A DNA stretch of 64,000 nt from NCBI RefSeq assembly GCF_024718545.1, contig NZ_JAMXDB010000001.1, positions 62,001-126,000 of the forward strand. Reading direction: 5' to 3'. This DNA comes from Weissella fangxianensis (GTDB lineage Bacteria; Bacillota; Bacilli; Lactobacillales; Lactobacillaceae). Both the position numbers and the translations under genes were made by a program. Below the pieces are notes generated by a model that had not been told where the DNA came from, searched no databases, and was given only the letters and a program-made list of their open reading frames with translations. Position 1 is the stretch's first letter. The number at the start of each line of letters is the position of its first letter. Of this stretch, positions 1-8,142 are shown one piece after another.

Positions 1-7
1 TAGTCAG

Positions 8-93
8 TAAAAACATTTATTAACAGGTTAGGTGATTGGGTCGTCTGAATTAGGGGATACTGATAGCTTAACTGCTTAGTAAATGTTTTTTTA
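8..93 (+). terminator. possible terminator of an upstream gene
   Basis: The arms AAAACATTTA and TAAATG, followed by a run of seven T, could close a long imperfect hairpin at the window edge, ending whatever transcript lies to the left. The loop is long and its internal pairing is uncertain. The rest of positions 1-302 holds no gene apart from the cspA leader. Confidence 0.35.
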
Positions 94-169
94 TTATCAA
101 TGTAATCGCCTGCTATAACTGGTATCATCGCTAATCATGCGATAATAATTTCGCTATCAGTTAAAATGT

Positions 170-201
170 TTGTATCATTAAGTAGGAACACGTGTTATAC
201 T
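170..201 (+). promoter_or_regulatory. candidate promoter of the cold-shock gene
   Basis: A good -10 box TATACT lies at 196-201, with a weak TTGTAT at 170-175 as a possible -35; the spacing of 20 is longer than ideal. A start just after it would give a leader of about 95 bases before the cold-shock start codon. Long 5' leaders are typical of temperature-regulated csp mRNAs. The leader's function is inferred only. Confidence 0.4.
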
Positions 202-302
202 TAAAACATAGTTTGAAAGATTTTGTTTTATGTTTCTCAGAAATAAGGGCATCTTCGTTTTGGATTATTAATTTTATGGCAGGATGCCAGGAGGTTTCAG
301 AC

Positions 303-503
303 ATGGAACAAGGAACAGTAAAGTGGTTTAACGCAGACAAGGGTTACGGATTTATCTCACGCGAATCAGGCGACGATGTATTCGTACACTTCTCAGCAAT
401 CCAATCTGATGGCTTCAAGTCATTAGAAGAAGGTCAAGCTGTATCATTTGAAGTACAACAAGGTGACCGTGGTTTGCAAGCTGCTAACGTTACAAAGTTG
501 TAA
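303..503 (+). CDS. cspA: cold-shock protein (CspA family)
   Basis: This 66-residue single-domain OB-fold protein binds single-stranded nucleic acid and acts as an RNA chaperone in the cytoplasm. It shows the aromatic RNP1 motif KGYGFIS (residues 13-19) and RNP2 VFVHF (26-30), and the length is the family norm. The frame is open further upstream, but the ATG at 303 follows a strong AGGAGG about 10 bases ahead and gives the canonical MEQGTVKWF start, so the longer reading is rejected. It is monocistronic, with its own promoter, a long leader and a terminator. Confidence 0.96.
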   Translation: MEQGTVKWFNADKGYGFISRESGDDVFVHFSAIQSDGFKSLEEGQAVSFEVQQGDRGLQAANVTKL

Positions 504-523
504 TCGTTAATCAGCTTAAAAAA

Positions 524-557
524 TAAAAGAGCCTGGGAATTTTCCTAGGCTCTTTTA
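524..557 (+). terminator. rho-independent terminator after cspA
   Basis: A near-perfect hairpin with arms AAAGAGCCTGGG and CCTAGGCTCTTT is followed by T-rich sequence, 20 bases after the cspA stop. Confidence 0.9.
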
Positions 558-598
558 TTGTGGTAATAGTGACGCATTATTTCTATGGAGAGTGTGCA

Positions 599-1492
599 AT
601 GGTAGGGTGGACAAAGCAAATCGAGTTGCCAACGGATCAGCCGGCAGTCTCAATTAAAGAGCAACTGACCATGTGGCATGTGCCACGACGGATACGAGGC
701 AATTTTCGAATCGCACGTCGTATTTATTTGAATGGTGAGTATCAACCGACTTCAACTATTTTAAAACCACATGATGTGTTGTTATTGCACTGGTTACCGA
801 CTGACTTTATAACGCCGGATTCACATTATGTCCCTGATGATTCACAATCCTTACAAATCCTATATGAAAACGACGAGTTATTAGTTGTTAATAAAATCAA
901 AGGTGTTAAAACGCATCCCAATTCTCCTGGTGAAGATGGTACGATGATGAACTTTGCCCAAGCATACTTGATCAAGCAGGGTAAACGGGCATACATGGTT
1001 CATCGTTTGGATGGTCAAACGACTGGGGCCTTGATTATTGCAAAAGTACCATACGTGGTACCAATGTTGAATCAACTGTTACATGATAAGACCATCAAAC
1101 GTACTTATTTGGCTTGGGTCGACGGCCACCTGACACAGCCAACAGGGACGATTAACCTACCAATTGGTGAACATCCAACTAATAGTCGTTTGCGTCAGAT
1201 CAATGGTATCAATGCGAAACCCGCAGTGACTCACTGGACAAAAATTAAAACGGTCTATCAACAGACGCTAGTACGTTTACAGTTAGAAACGGGGCGAACT
1301 CATCAAATTCGCTTACATATGGCAGCAATCGGGCACCCACTGGTAGGAGATGACTTGTATAATCAACAATCTAATTATGAAGGTGGTTTATTGTTACATT
1401 CTGCTAGTGTGCAATTACCGATTCCGTTTTCAAATGACATCAAGTCGATTGGGGCACCGTTACCGTCTAGTTTCCCAGTAAATCTTAAGTAA
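599..1492 (+). CDS. RluA-family RNA pseudouridine synthase
   Basis: This enzyme isomerises uridine to pseudouridine in rRNA or tRNA. The catalytic signature HRLDGQTTG is at about residues 135-143, with the active-site aspartate at 138. The family motif GRTHQIRLH and a following HPLVGD block lie in the C-terminal third. The N-terminal ~80 residues do not clearly form an S4 domain. The frame opens at a GTG at 560 inside the preceding terminator. The ATG at 599 is preferred because GGAGAG lies six bases before it, giving 297 residues. The exact target site (RluD-, RluC- or YhcT-like) cannot be assigned from sequence. Confidence 0.9.
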   Translation: MVGWTKQIELPTDQPAVSIKEQLTMWHVPRRIRGNFRIARRIYLNGEYQPTSTILKPHDVLLLHWLPTDFITPDSHYVPDDSQSLQILYENDELLVVNKIKGVKTHPNSPGEDGTMMNFAQAYLIKQGKRAYMVHRLDGQTTGALIIAKVPYVVPMLNQLLHDKTIKRTYLAWVDGHLTQPTGTINLPIGEHPTNSRLRQINGINAKPAVTHWTKIKTVYQQTLVRLQLETGRTHQIRLHMAAIGHPLVGDDLYNQQSNYEGGLLLHSASVQLPIPFSNDIKSIGAPLPSSFPVNLK

Positions 1493-1637
1493 TTACCCGA
1501 ACTTATTAAGAAATTTCAAAATTTTCCTTTAAAATGTAATGATTTTGTTAAGAACTTCTGTTATTATTAAAAAATGTTGTATTAAACAAAAATTAAATAC
1601 GCATAAACGCGTAACGAATTAAGGGGAAACTTCTTCA

Positions 1638-2795
1638 ATGGAAATCAAGTCACACAAGAAAATGTATAAGGCAGGTAAGCAATGGGTATCAGTTGCAGTA
1701 GCAACTACTGCAGCGGGTGTCGCTTTTGTTGGTGCTAATGAGTCTGCTTCTGCAGATGTATGGCAAGCTAACACTGTTGATCAAGTTGCATCACAAATTT
1801 CAGCAAATGGTGGTGTTAACGATTACCAAATCCAAAACGGTGATACGGTTTGGGCATTAGCCATGGCCACAAATGATTCAGTTGATCATTTTGCGACAAC
1901 TAATGGGATTATTAACCCTGATTTGATTGTTGCTGGTCAATCATTTAATGGGGCAACTGCAGCAACCGCTCAGTCAGCAACTCCACAATCAGCTGCTGCG
2001 CCAGCCCAAACTGCTTATACATCAGCACCAGCAGCCAATGAAGCATCATCAGTTGCACCAGCAGATGATACAGCAGCTAGCCAAGCTGCTGCAGACTCTG
2101 CTGCTGCTGAATCAGAGGCCGCTGCTATCCAAGCCGCAGCTTCATCGCAAGCTGCTTCTGAAGCCTATGCTGCATCAGTTGCTGCCAGTGTTGCTTCATC
2201 ACAAGCTGAGGCTGCCTCAATGGCTGCTGCTGAGTCAGACGCAACAGCAGCTAGTGAAGCTGCCGCCAAAGCCGCTCAATCAGAGGCAATGGCTGCAACT
2301 GCTAAGTCAAGTGCTGCTGCGCAATCAGCTGCTTCAGTCTCATCATCAGCCGCTGCTGACAGTGCTGCTAAGGCTGCTGCTTCATCACTAGCCGCTGCTA
2401 AGCAAGCAACTGATAATCAACAAGCGACTGAAAAGTCAACAACAGCATCTTCATCAACTGCTGGTAACGTTGATAATGCCACATTTGATGCCTTAAAGTC
2501 TAAGCGTAGTGGAATGACGACTGAATGGTCATCTGACTTAGCTGCCAAAGCACAAGCACGTGCCCAACAAATTGCTAACAATGGTGGTTCAATTCCCAAT
2601 GAACACTGGAGCAATGGTAACGAAGTCATTTCAATTGGTTTTGGTGCTGGCTCATCAGTTGTTGATGCTTGGTATAACGAAACAAATATGACGACTGCAT
2701 CAGGAACTGGTCACCGTGACTGGGAGATGCGTGCAAGTTCAACTCACTTTGGCTTTGCACAAGTTGGTGACGTCATTGTTGGTGTTTCTAACTAA
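1638..2795 (+). CDS. secreted LysM and CAP-domain wall protein
   Basis: This 385-residue exported protein starts with a KxYKxGKxW-type signal peptide (K-M-Y-K-A-G-K-Q-W near residues 9-17, then a hydrophobic stretch and an ASA cleavage region near residue 39). A LysM-like peptidoglycan-binding domain occupies about 60-103. A long Ala/Ser-rich low-complexity linker spans about 105-270. A CAP/SCP-like domain ends the protein, with the EHWSNGNEV and GHRDWEM blocks recognisable. CAP domains are common in lactobacillal wall proteins, and their biochemical role is not settled. The linker is built of repetitive GCT/GCA/TCA codons and probably varies in length between strains. AAGGGG precedes the ATG. 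Confidence 0.85.
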   Translation: MEIKSHKKMYKAGKQWVSVAVATTAAGVAFVGANESASADVWQANTVDQVASQISANGGVNDYQIQNGDTVWALAMATNDSVDHFATTNGIINPDLIVAGQSFNGATAATAQSATPQSAAAPAQTAYTSAPAANEASSVAPADDTAASQAAADSAAAESEAAAIQAAASSQAASEAYAASVAASVASSQAEAASMAAAESDATAASEAAAKAAQSEAMAATAKSSAAAQSAASVSSSAAADSAAKAAASSLAAAKQATDNQQATEKSTTASSSTAGNVDNATFDALKSKRSGMTTEWSSDLAAKAQARAQQIANNGGSIPNEHWSNGNEVISIGFGAGSSVVDAWYNETNMTTASGTGHRDWEMRASSTHFGFAQVGDVIVGVSN

Positions 2796-2810
2796 TTAAA
2801 TATTGCAATT

Positions 2811-2850
2811 AAAAACGAGGTTTGGATGTCAAAGTCCAAACCTCGTTTTC
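2811..2850. terminator. bidirectional terminator between the CAP gene and the aminopeptidase
   Basis: The hairpin AAAACGAGGTTTGGA / TCCAAACCTCGTTTT is flanked by A and T runs on both sides, so it can end both the plus-strand CAP gene and the convergent minus-strand aminopeptidase. Confidence 0.92.
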
Positions 2851-2868
2851 ATTATTAGATGTTTTTTG

Positions 2869-2884
2869 TCACACTCTGTCTTAA
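2869..2884 (-). repeat. terminal fragment of the ~134-bp structured repeat
   Basis: On the minus strand this reads TAAGACAGAGTGTGAC, matching the outer end (AGACAGAGCGTGACGAAA) of the repeat units at 4171-4590 and in the same orientation. It overlaps the stop codon of the aminopeptidase, so that gene has repeat ends on both sides. Confidence 0.6.
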
Positions 2885-4119
2885 GCCCAATTACCTTGGC
2901 GGAAAACAGGGACTAGTTGGCCATCTTGAGTGATACCGTCAATGTCCATGTCGGCGGAACCAATCATAAAGTCAACGTGTACGATTGAATCGTTTTGGCC
3001 CTTTGCTTGACGATCAGTAACTGATAGTTGGGTACCGTTCTTAATGTTTGAAGGGTAGGCAGCACCAAGTGCTAGGTGATCAGAGGCATTTTCATCAATT
3101 AAAGTCGTATAGAAAACAATGTCCGAGTTAGAGATTGGCGAATCATCTGGTACTAATGAAACTTCACCCAATGATGCAGCGCCTGCATCTGTTTGAATTA
3201 ATTGTTGTAATACGTCTTGACCAGTCGTTGCTTCAGCAGCCACGACCTTGCCATCGGCAAATGTTAATTTAATATCTGTAATTAAGACACCTGAATATGA
3301 TAAAGGCTTCGTTGATTGTACTGTACCGTCAATATGGCGATAGTCAGGTGACGTAAAGACTTCTTCAGTTGGCATATTTGGTACAAAACGGTTACCAGCT
3401 TTGTTGAATGATTCAGCAGCTTCCCAGACATGGTCTTCAGCTAAGCCAACAGTTAATGATGTTTTTTCAAAATGGTATTGAAGTGCCTTGAAATTTTGTT
3501 GGTTCAACCAGGCCGCTTTTTCGTTGAGCGTCTCGATATGTTCTTGCCAATCAGCAATGACATCATTATCTTCTGAAATGCGGTTGATCTTGAAAATTTC
3601 TTGCCATAATTTATCTTGCGCTTCATCAGCTACTACATCTGGAAATACTTTTTGTGACCATTCCTTACCAGCAGCAGACACAACTAGCCAGGCCACGTCA
3701 TTATTCATTGTGGCTTGACGAACGGCCGTATTAGCTCTTTGATAGGCTTGTTCATAAAGTGAGACTCGATCACTAGGAACATCGCTAAAGCCATCAGGAT
3801 CATTTGAAACAATGGAAATTCGTGAGGTTTGGTTAGCCATTAGAGATTCGGCACGGACAGAAACCCAAGCAGGAATATTTGTTAAGGTTGCTTCGCTGGC
3901 ATGTGTCAAAAATTCGCGTTGCAAAATGGTATCTTTCCATTCAACAATGACTTGATTAGCACCTAATGCATAAGCGGCATGCATAATCCGGTGAACGAGG
4001 TCAGCTTGGTCAATCTCGGCATAGATAATGACATCTTGGCCAGGCTTCACATTAATACCAACACGGGTAATTAAATCGGCATATTTATCTAATAACTGAT
4101 CGAAATGTTTAATTGTCAT
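2881..4119 (-). CDS. pepS: M29-family aminopeptidase (PepS/AmpS-like)
   Basis: This is a cytoplasmic metallo-aminopeptidase of the thermophilic-aminopeptidase family (M29), which trims N-terminal residues from peptides in lactic acid bacteria. The 412-residue length fits the family (~410). Recognisable C-terminal blocks are the MPTEEVFTSP segment, GEVSLVPDDSPI and DHLALG, which carry the acidic and histidine residues expected of the two-metal site. The frame continues upstream to 4179, but the ATG at 4119 is preceded by GGAG at good spacing and starts with the family-like MTIKHFDQLL. The gene stands alone on the minus strand, with the structured repeat array just upstream of it. Confidence 0.88.
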   Translation of the reverse strand: MTIKHFDQLLDKYADLITRVGINVKPGQDVIIYAEIDQADLVHRIMHAAYALGANQVIVEWKDTILQREFLTHASEATLTNIPAWVSVRAESLMANQTSRISIVSNDPDGFSDVPSDRVSLYEQAYQRANTAVRQATMNNDVAWLVVSAAGKEWSQKVFPDVVADEAQDKLWQEIFKINRISEDNDVIADWQEHIETLNEKAAWLNQQNFKALQYHFEKTSLTVGLAEDHVWEAAESFNKAGNRFVPNMPTEEVFTSPDYRHIDGTVQSTKPLSYSGVLITDIKLTFADGKVVAAEATTGQDVLQQLIQTDAGAASLGEVSLVPDDSPISNSDIVFYTTLIDENASDHLALGAAYPSNIKNGTQLSVTDRQAKGQNDSIVHVDFMIGSADMDIDGITQDGQLVPVFRQGNWA

Positions 4120-4170
4120 GATTTTTTCTCCATTTTTTAAGATAACTATCATTTTACAGGTATAGTAGGG

Positions 4171-4590
4171 TTTCGTCACGCTCTGTCTAAACGCGTTCCA
4201 AAAGTCTGAAGCCTTAATGTAACGACAATGGCATAATTTCGTCTCTTCGCTGCGCTTCGAGCCAAAATGACACCACCATCGTTACAACTGTCTTCAAAGC
4301 AACTTTTGTCTCGCTCTTCTTAAACGCGTTCCAAAAAATTGAAATCTCAATGTAATGCAGTTTACGCCATTCCTGTCCTCCGCTTTGCTTCGGCCAAAAA
4401 TGACGCAAACAACATTACACAACGACTTCAAACCATTTTTCGTCACGCTCTGTCTAAACGCGCTCCAAAAGTCTGAAGATTCAATGTAAGAACAGAGACC
4501 TTATTCCGTCTCTTCGCTGCACTACGAGTCAAAATAAGGTCCCCATTCTTACACACCAGCTTCAAAACGACTTTTGTCACGCTCTGTCTT
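4171..4590 (-). repeat. tandem array of three structured ~134-bp repeats
   Basis: Three head-to-tail units lie at about 4188-4320, 4321-4454 and 4455-4590, plus an extra outer end at 4171-4187. Each unit, read on the minus strand, has an outer stem (CAAAAGTC with GACTTTTG, GAAG with CTTC) and a long inner stem starting TGTAA and ending TTACA, capped by a GAAGC-rich loop. The arms differ between copies but remain complementary. Wobble pairs form only on the minus-strand RNA, where the plus strand would have A-C mismatches. No gene was found in this interval; a 64-codon minus-strand reading frame here is an accident of the repeats. Confidence 0.85.
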
Positions 4591-4593
4591 GAA

Positions 4594-4623
4594 TTGTTGG
4601 TTAGTTGCAAATCGTGATATAAT
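4594..4623 (+). promoter_or_regulatory. sigma-A promoter of the membrane-anchored gene
   Basis: TTGTTG at 4594-4599 and a perfect TATAAT at 4618-4623 are separated by 18 bases, starting immediately beyond the repeat array and about 30 bases before the start codon at 4653. Confidence 0.65.
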
Positions 4624-4652
4624 GCAACAAATACTTATTGAAGGAGCATAGC

Positions 4653-5318
4653 ATGAGTCGAAAGAAGATTATGTTATCGGTACTCGGACTCGTTGTGGTC
4701 ATTGTGGCTGGTTATGGTGCCATCATATGGTTTAGTGATGATCGGACGTATACGAGAGAATTAAATAAAGCCCGTGATGCCGTCGCGGTTCAGGACTGGC
4801 AGACTGCCAAGAAACATTATCAGGCGTCACGGCAGGTACGTGTTTCTGTTGAGAACCGGACCGCCAGTGAACAATTGAATGATTTAGAGCGAGCAGATGC
4901 AGCGATTAAGAAACAAAATTGGGAATCAGCCCAAAGTTTGTATCAGCGCGCGATTGATACTGATGGTGGGGTGGACTTACTAAAAAAGGCCGCTACAACA
5001 AATCAACGTTTTGTAACAGCTAAGAAGGATACTGGTAAATACCAATCATCAGCTTCGTCGTTACAAAAATCAGTGGATAAGAAAGACAGTGAGCTCAAAG
5101 ACTTAAAGAAGCAAATGAGCGAGTCGACAGCTGCAGCTCAAGCGGCTCAAAGTTCAGCTGATAAGGCCTTGGCAGATGCGAAAGCAAATGCGGACGATGC
5201 TAATAAACAAGCCGCGTCAGCTGCATCAGCTTCGCAAAAAGCAGCAGATGATGCTAAGAAGGCATCAGAATCAAGTAGTAAAGATGATGATGACAAAGAT
5301 AAAGACGATAAAGATTAA
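4653..5318 (+). CDS. membrane-anchored coiled-coil protein of unknown function
   Basis: This 221-residue protein was not recognised. One N-terminal membrane segment (about residues 5-27) is followed by an extracytoplasmic region. Two TPR-like helical stretches follow (about 35-60 and 70-95, each with a W-x-x-A-x-x-x-Y/H pattern). After these come an Ala/Ser/Lys/Asp-rich coiled coil from about 125 and a highly charged D/K tail. The start at the ATG at 4653 is set by AAGGAG at 4641-4646; an in-frame TTG at 4638 lies before this site. A wall-facing structural or scaffolding role is only a guess. Confidence 0.75.
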   Translation: MSRKKIMLSVLGLVVVIVAGYGAIIWFSDDRTYTRELNKARDAVAVQDWQTAKKHYQASRQVRVSVENRTASEQLNDLERADAAIKKQNWESAQSLYQRAIDTDGGVDLLKKAATTNQRFVTAKKDTGKYQSSASSLQKSVDKKDSELKDLKKQMSESTAAAQAAQSSADKALADAKANADDANKQAASAASASQKAADDAKKASESSSKDDDDKDKDDKD

Positions 5319-5363
5319 AAAAGTAGGTTAACGGTGTATCCTATTAATTAGGGGGTATGATTA

Positions 5364-5909
5364 ATGACAAAGCAAACAGCTATTTTTGCAGGTGGATGTT
5401 TTTGGTGTATGGTCGAACCGTTCGAAACCTTACCAGGAATTGAAAAAGTACGATCAGGCTATACCGGTGGTACGATGGTTGATCCAACGTATGACGAGGT
5501 AGCTGCTCATATTACTGGCCATACAGAAGCAGTTAAGATTTGGTTCGATGACGACATTGTGTCATATGAGTCTTTGGTCGAACTTTATTGGCAACTGGCT
5601 GATCCAACTGATGCCATGGGACAATTTGCGGATCGTGGTGACACTTATCGACCAGTTATCTTTGTTAAGGATGACACACAACGTCAAATCGCTGAATCTT
5701 CTAAGCAGGCATTAGATTCATCCGGGCGTTTTGATCAGCCGATTGTAACAACGATCGAAGATGCTAAACCATTTTACGATGCTGAAGAAGAACATCAACA
5801 GTTTTATAAGAAAAATCCATTGCGTGAAATGATGATGATGATGCCAAGAAAGAGGTATCAGCACAAGTATTGGTCAGATAAGGAGGATGCAAATAATGGC
5901 AAAGCCTAA
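5364..5909 (+). CDS. msrA: peptide methionine (S)-S-oxide reductase MsrA
   Basis: MsrA reduces the S-epimer of methionine sulfoxide in oxidised proteins using thioredoxin. The family motif GGCFWC is at residues 10-15, with Cys12 the expected nucleophile. GYTGG and the downstream HxEAVK block are intact, and the length of 181 is normal. AGGGGG precedes the ATG. The 3' end overlaps msrB by 14 bases, so the two are translationally coupled and cover both sulfoxide epimers. The SD of msrB lies inside this coding sequence. Confidence 0.96.
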   Translation: MTKQTAIFAGGCFWCMVEPFETLPGIEKVRSGYTGGTMVDPTYDEVAAHITGHTEAVKIWFDDDIVSYESLVELYWQLADPTDAMGQFADRGDTYRPVIFVKDDTQRQIAESSKQALDSSGRFDQPIVTTIEDAKPFYDAEEEHQQFYKKNPLREMMMMMPRKRYQHKYWSDKEDANNGKA

Positions 5910-6339
5910 TGAAGCAGATTTACGTGAGCAATTAACACCAGAACAATATGCTGTCACCCAAGAGGCGGCAACTGAAGCGCCATTCAATAATAAATATGAT
6001 GCCTGGTTTGATGAAGGTATTTATGTTGATGTTGTGAGTGGTGAACCATTGTTTAGTTCTTTGGATAAATACGATGCTGGTTGTGGATGGCCATCATTTA
6101 CAAAGCCAATCGAGAAAAAATCAGTAAAGCGCCATCTTGATACATCACGTGGGATGTATCGAACAGAAGTTAAGTCACAAAATGCTGAATCACATTTGGG
6201 TCATGTATTTACTGATGGTCCAATCGCACAGGGTGGGTTACGCTATTGTATTAATTCAGCTGCGCTAAAATTTGTGCCGGTCGCTGAATTAGCGGATCAA
6301 GGATATAGTGAGTATGAGTCACAATTTAATAAAGAATAG
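5896..6339 (+). CDS. msrB: peptide methionine (R)-S-oxide reductase MsrB
   Basis: MsrB reduces the R-epimer of methionine sulfoxide. GCGWPSF, HLGHVF and the catalytic RYCINS block (Cys near residue 118) are all present in 147 residues. The zinc-binding CxxC pairs of some MsrB proteins are absent: the first site reads SGEPLF, as in many lactic acid bacteria. The start at 5896 is fixed by AGGAGG at 5881-5886; the frame is open from 5887, but ATG 5896 has ideal spacing. It forms an operon with msrA and is closed by a terminator. Confidence 0.96.
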   Translation: MAKPNEADLREQLTPEQYAVTQEAATEAPFNNKYDAWFDEGIYVDVVSGEPLFSSLDKYDAGCGWPSFTKPIEKKSVKRHLDTSRGMYRTEVKSQNAESHLGHVFTDGPIAQGGLRYCINSAALKFVPVAELADQGYSEYESQFNKE

Positions 6340-6370
6340 ATATTCACTTAAGCGGCGATAAGCTGTTTTC

Positions 6371-6407
6371 AAGCCACTTTCATGGAGTTGTCATGAAGGT
6401 GGCTTTT
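6371..6407 (+). terminator. terminator of msrA-msrB
   Basis: The stem AAGCCACTTTCATG / CATGAAGGTGGCTT has a short loop and ends in TTTT. Confidence 0.88.
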
Positions 6408-6557
6408 GACTAGGGATTAGTTTAGAAATTGGTGGACTTAACTAAAAGGTATTTATATCGACTATATTTTTTTCATCGGGTAAAAAATTAGCGAAATTAA
6501 ATTGATAAATAAAGTTATGATGGCTTTATGACTAATCAAATGGAGAGAGTGGACACA

Positions 6558-8024
6558 ATGAATTGGTTACTTTCAAAGAAAGATGAGCATCGATTGGCAC
6601 TACATCAGTACTTAATCACTCATCATAGTAAAAGCTTTTTAATTAAAGATTTGATGGCAGCGATGGGCTGGTCTCGGTACCTGACACTACAAGCTGCGCA
6701 ACAGTTAAACATTGACTGTCAGGCAATTACCCAGTCATCACAAGACTTCATTATTCTGTCTGATGCTAATCGGACAATAACCTTGCATGATTTACAGTTA
6801 ATTAGTAGTGCTGCCTTGAAAGGGTATTATTTACGACAATCACTAAAATTTGACCTCCTGTTGGATGTTTTTCTGGAAGGCGTCCATTCTAATGAAGTGA
6901 TTGCTTTTCGTCATTCCTCTAGTACAACCGTGGTTCGGTTGGTAAAAGAAGAAGTACGTGAACAATTGTTGCAACAGGGTATTCGGATTGCGGATAATTA
7001 TCAATTATTGGGTGATGAGCGCCAAATTCGGACGATGATGATTGAGCAAATCTACCTAGCTTTTGCTAATTCGCCGTTACCGTTTAGTCAAGAGACGCAA
7101 CAATATGTGAAACAGGTTCAAAATGATGTGGTCCCTTTATTGACGAAGCGGGCAACGATTAAGCGTGTACTAGAAATTACGATTGGTGTCTGGCATACAC
7201 GCGTGATGAACGGTCATCATATTCAATCAACGGATGAAGATTTGCTTAAACCAACCGAAGAGTTGCAATTTTCTGCCAAACAACTAATGGGACAGTTTGC
7301 CTCATATCTAAGACTACGGTTAGATCCTGAAGATACTTGGGTGGACGATGAGCTCCGTTATGGTTTGTCGGTATGTTATGCGTTGGGTATTGGGCAAACG
7401 ACCGATTATTTATCGGATTTAACAGCTGATAATCAAGCAACTGTTACTTGGGTCGTTGAACGAATTGGTCGCGCTTACTGGCATTATTTTATGAAAGAAC
7501 TGCCTGAAGAACAAAAACAAGCCATCAAAGCATTGATTGGGCCAGTTTTGATTCGTTTATGTTATTTCCCACCATATGATATTCAACCTTTGCCAGATGT
7601 TGATTTTCAAATGCAAACTTATCCAATTCACACGGCTTTTACGAAGCAGGTCATTCATATGTTTACGCATCGGTTTGATTATAGTGAGGAACAATTGATG
7701 GGGATGCTGTTCAATCCGTTACTAAGCACTTTTATTAAAGTGTTTACGGTGGCGGATATTTTCCCGATGATTACAGTGACGATTGATTTGATTGACATGC
7801 CCGCGTTAGAGAATTATTTAACACAAATGGTTAGTCAATGGGATACATTAAATATAAAAATCACCAATGAGTTGACCGAAGATACGGACTTTTATCTATC
7901 TAATGTGATGATTAGTCAACAAATACCCGGTTTTGCCTGGCAGACTATTCCAGAGTGGTCAGAACGTTTAGCATTACGACAAAAGATGATTGATTTGACA
8001 ATGCGTCGTTTTTATAAATTGTAA
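6558..8024 (+). CDS. large helix-turn-helix regulator, Mga-like
   Basis: This probable cytoplasmic transcription regulator has 488 residues. The N-terminal ~60 residues fit a helix-turn-helix (IKDLMAAMGWSRYLTLQAA region), and a long helical C-terminal part follows, the overall build of Mga/PRD-type stand-alone regulators of Gram-positives. No kinase, receiver or PRD histidine pattern was recognised. Two starts are possible: ATG at 6528 without a clear SD, or ATG at 6558 preceded by GGAGAGAG, which is preferred. The gene is alone between two terminated transcripts, so its targets cannot be inferred; the membrane-anchored gene at 8143 is the closest candidate. Confidence 0.65.
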   Translation: MNWLLSKKDEHRLALHQYLITHHSKSFLIKDLMAAMGWSRYLTLQAAQQLNIDCQAITQSSQDFIILSDANRTITLHDLQLISSAALKGYYLRQSLKFDLLLDVFLEGVHSNEVIAFRHSSSTTVVRLVKEEVREQLLQQGIRIADNYQLLGDERQIRTMMIEQIYLAFANSPLPFSQETQQYVKQVQNDVVPLLTKRATIKRVLEITIGVWHTRVMNGHHIQSTDEDLLKPTEELQFSAKQLMGQFASYLRLRLDPEDTWVDDELRYGLSVCYALGIGQTTDYLSDLTADNQATVTWVVERIGRAYWHYFMKELPEEQKQAIKALIGPVLIRLCYFPPYDIQPLPDVDFQMQTYPIHTAFTKQVIHMFTHRFDYSEEQLMGMLFNPLLSTFIKVFTVADIFPMITVTIDLIDMPALENYLTQMVSQWDTLNIKITNELTEDTDFYLSNVMISQQIPGFAWQTIPEWSERLALRQKMIDLTMRRFYKL

Positions 8025-8142
8025 TACATAAGTATTAGAATTGGTGATTAATCAACGCTTTTGCTACAATTGCAATGGAGTATCATAACTAAAAAGAAAT
8101 GTGGGCGATGATTTCATCAGAGTAGTTGTAAAGGGGATTATT

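Noticed and set aside
1927-2391. 154-codon frame inside the CAP-protein gene
   Set aside because: It is an out-of-frame reading of the Ala/Ser repeat codons giving a Leu/Gln-rich nonsense product.
4214-4408. 64-codon minus-strand reading frame in the repeat array
   Set aside because: It lies across two repeat units, has no SD, and codes for no recognisable protein; the region is explained by the repeat structure.
4171-4590. Tandem repeats considered as a CRISPR array
   Set aside because: Units are ~134 bp and adjoin directly without spacers; they are hairpin-forming repeats, and there are no cas genes in the window.
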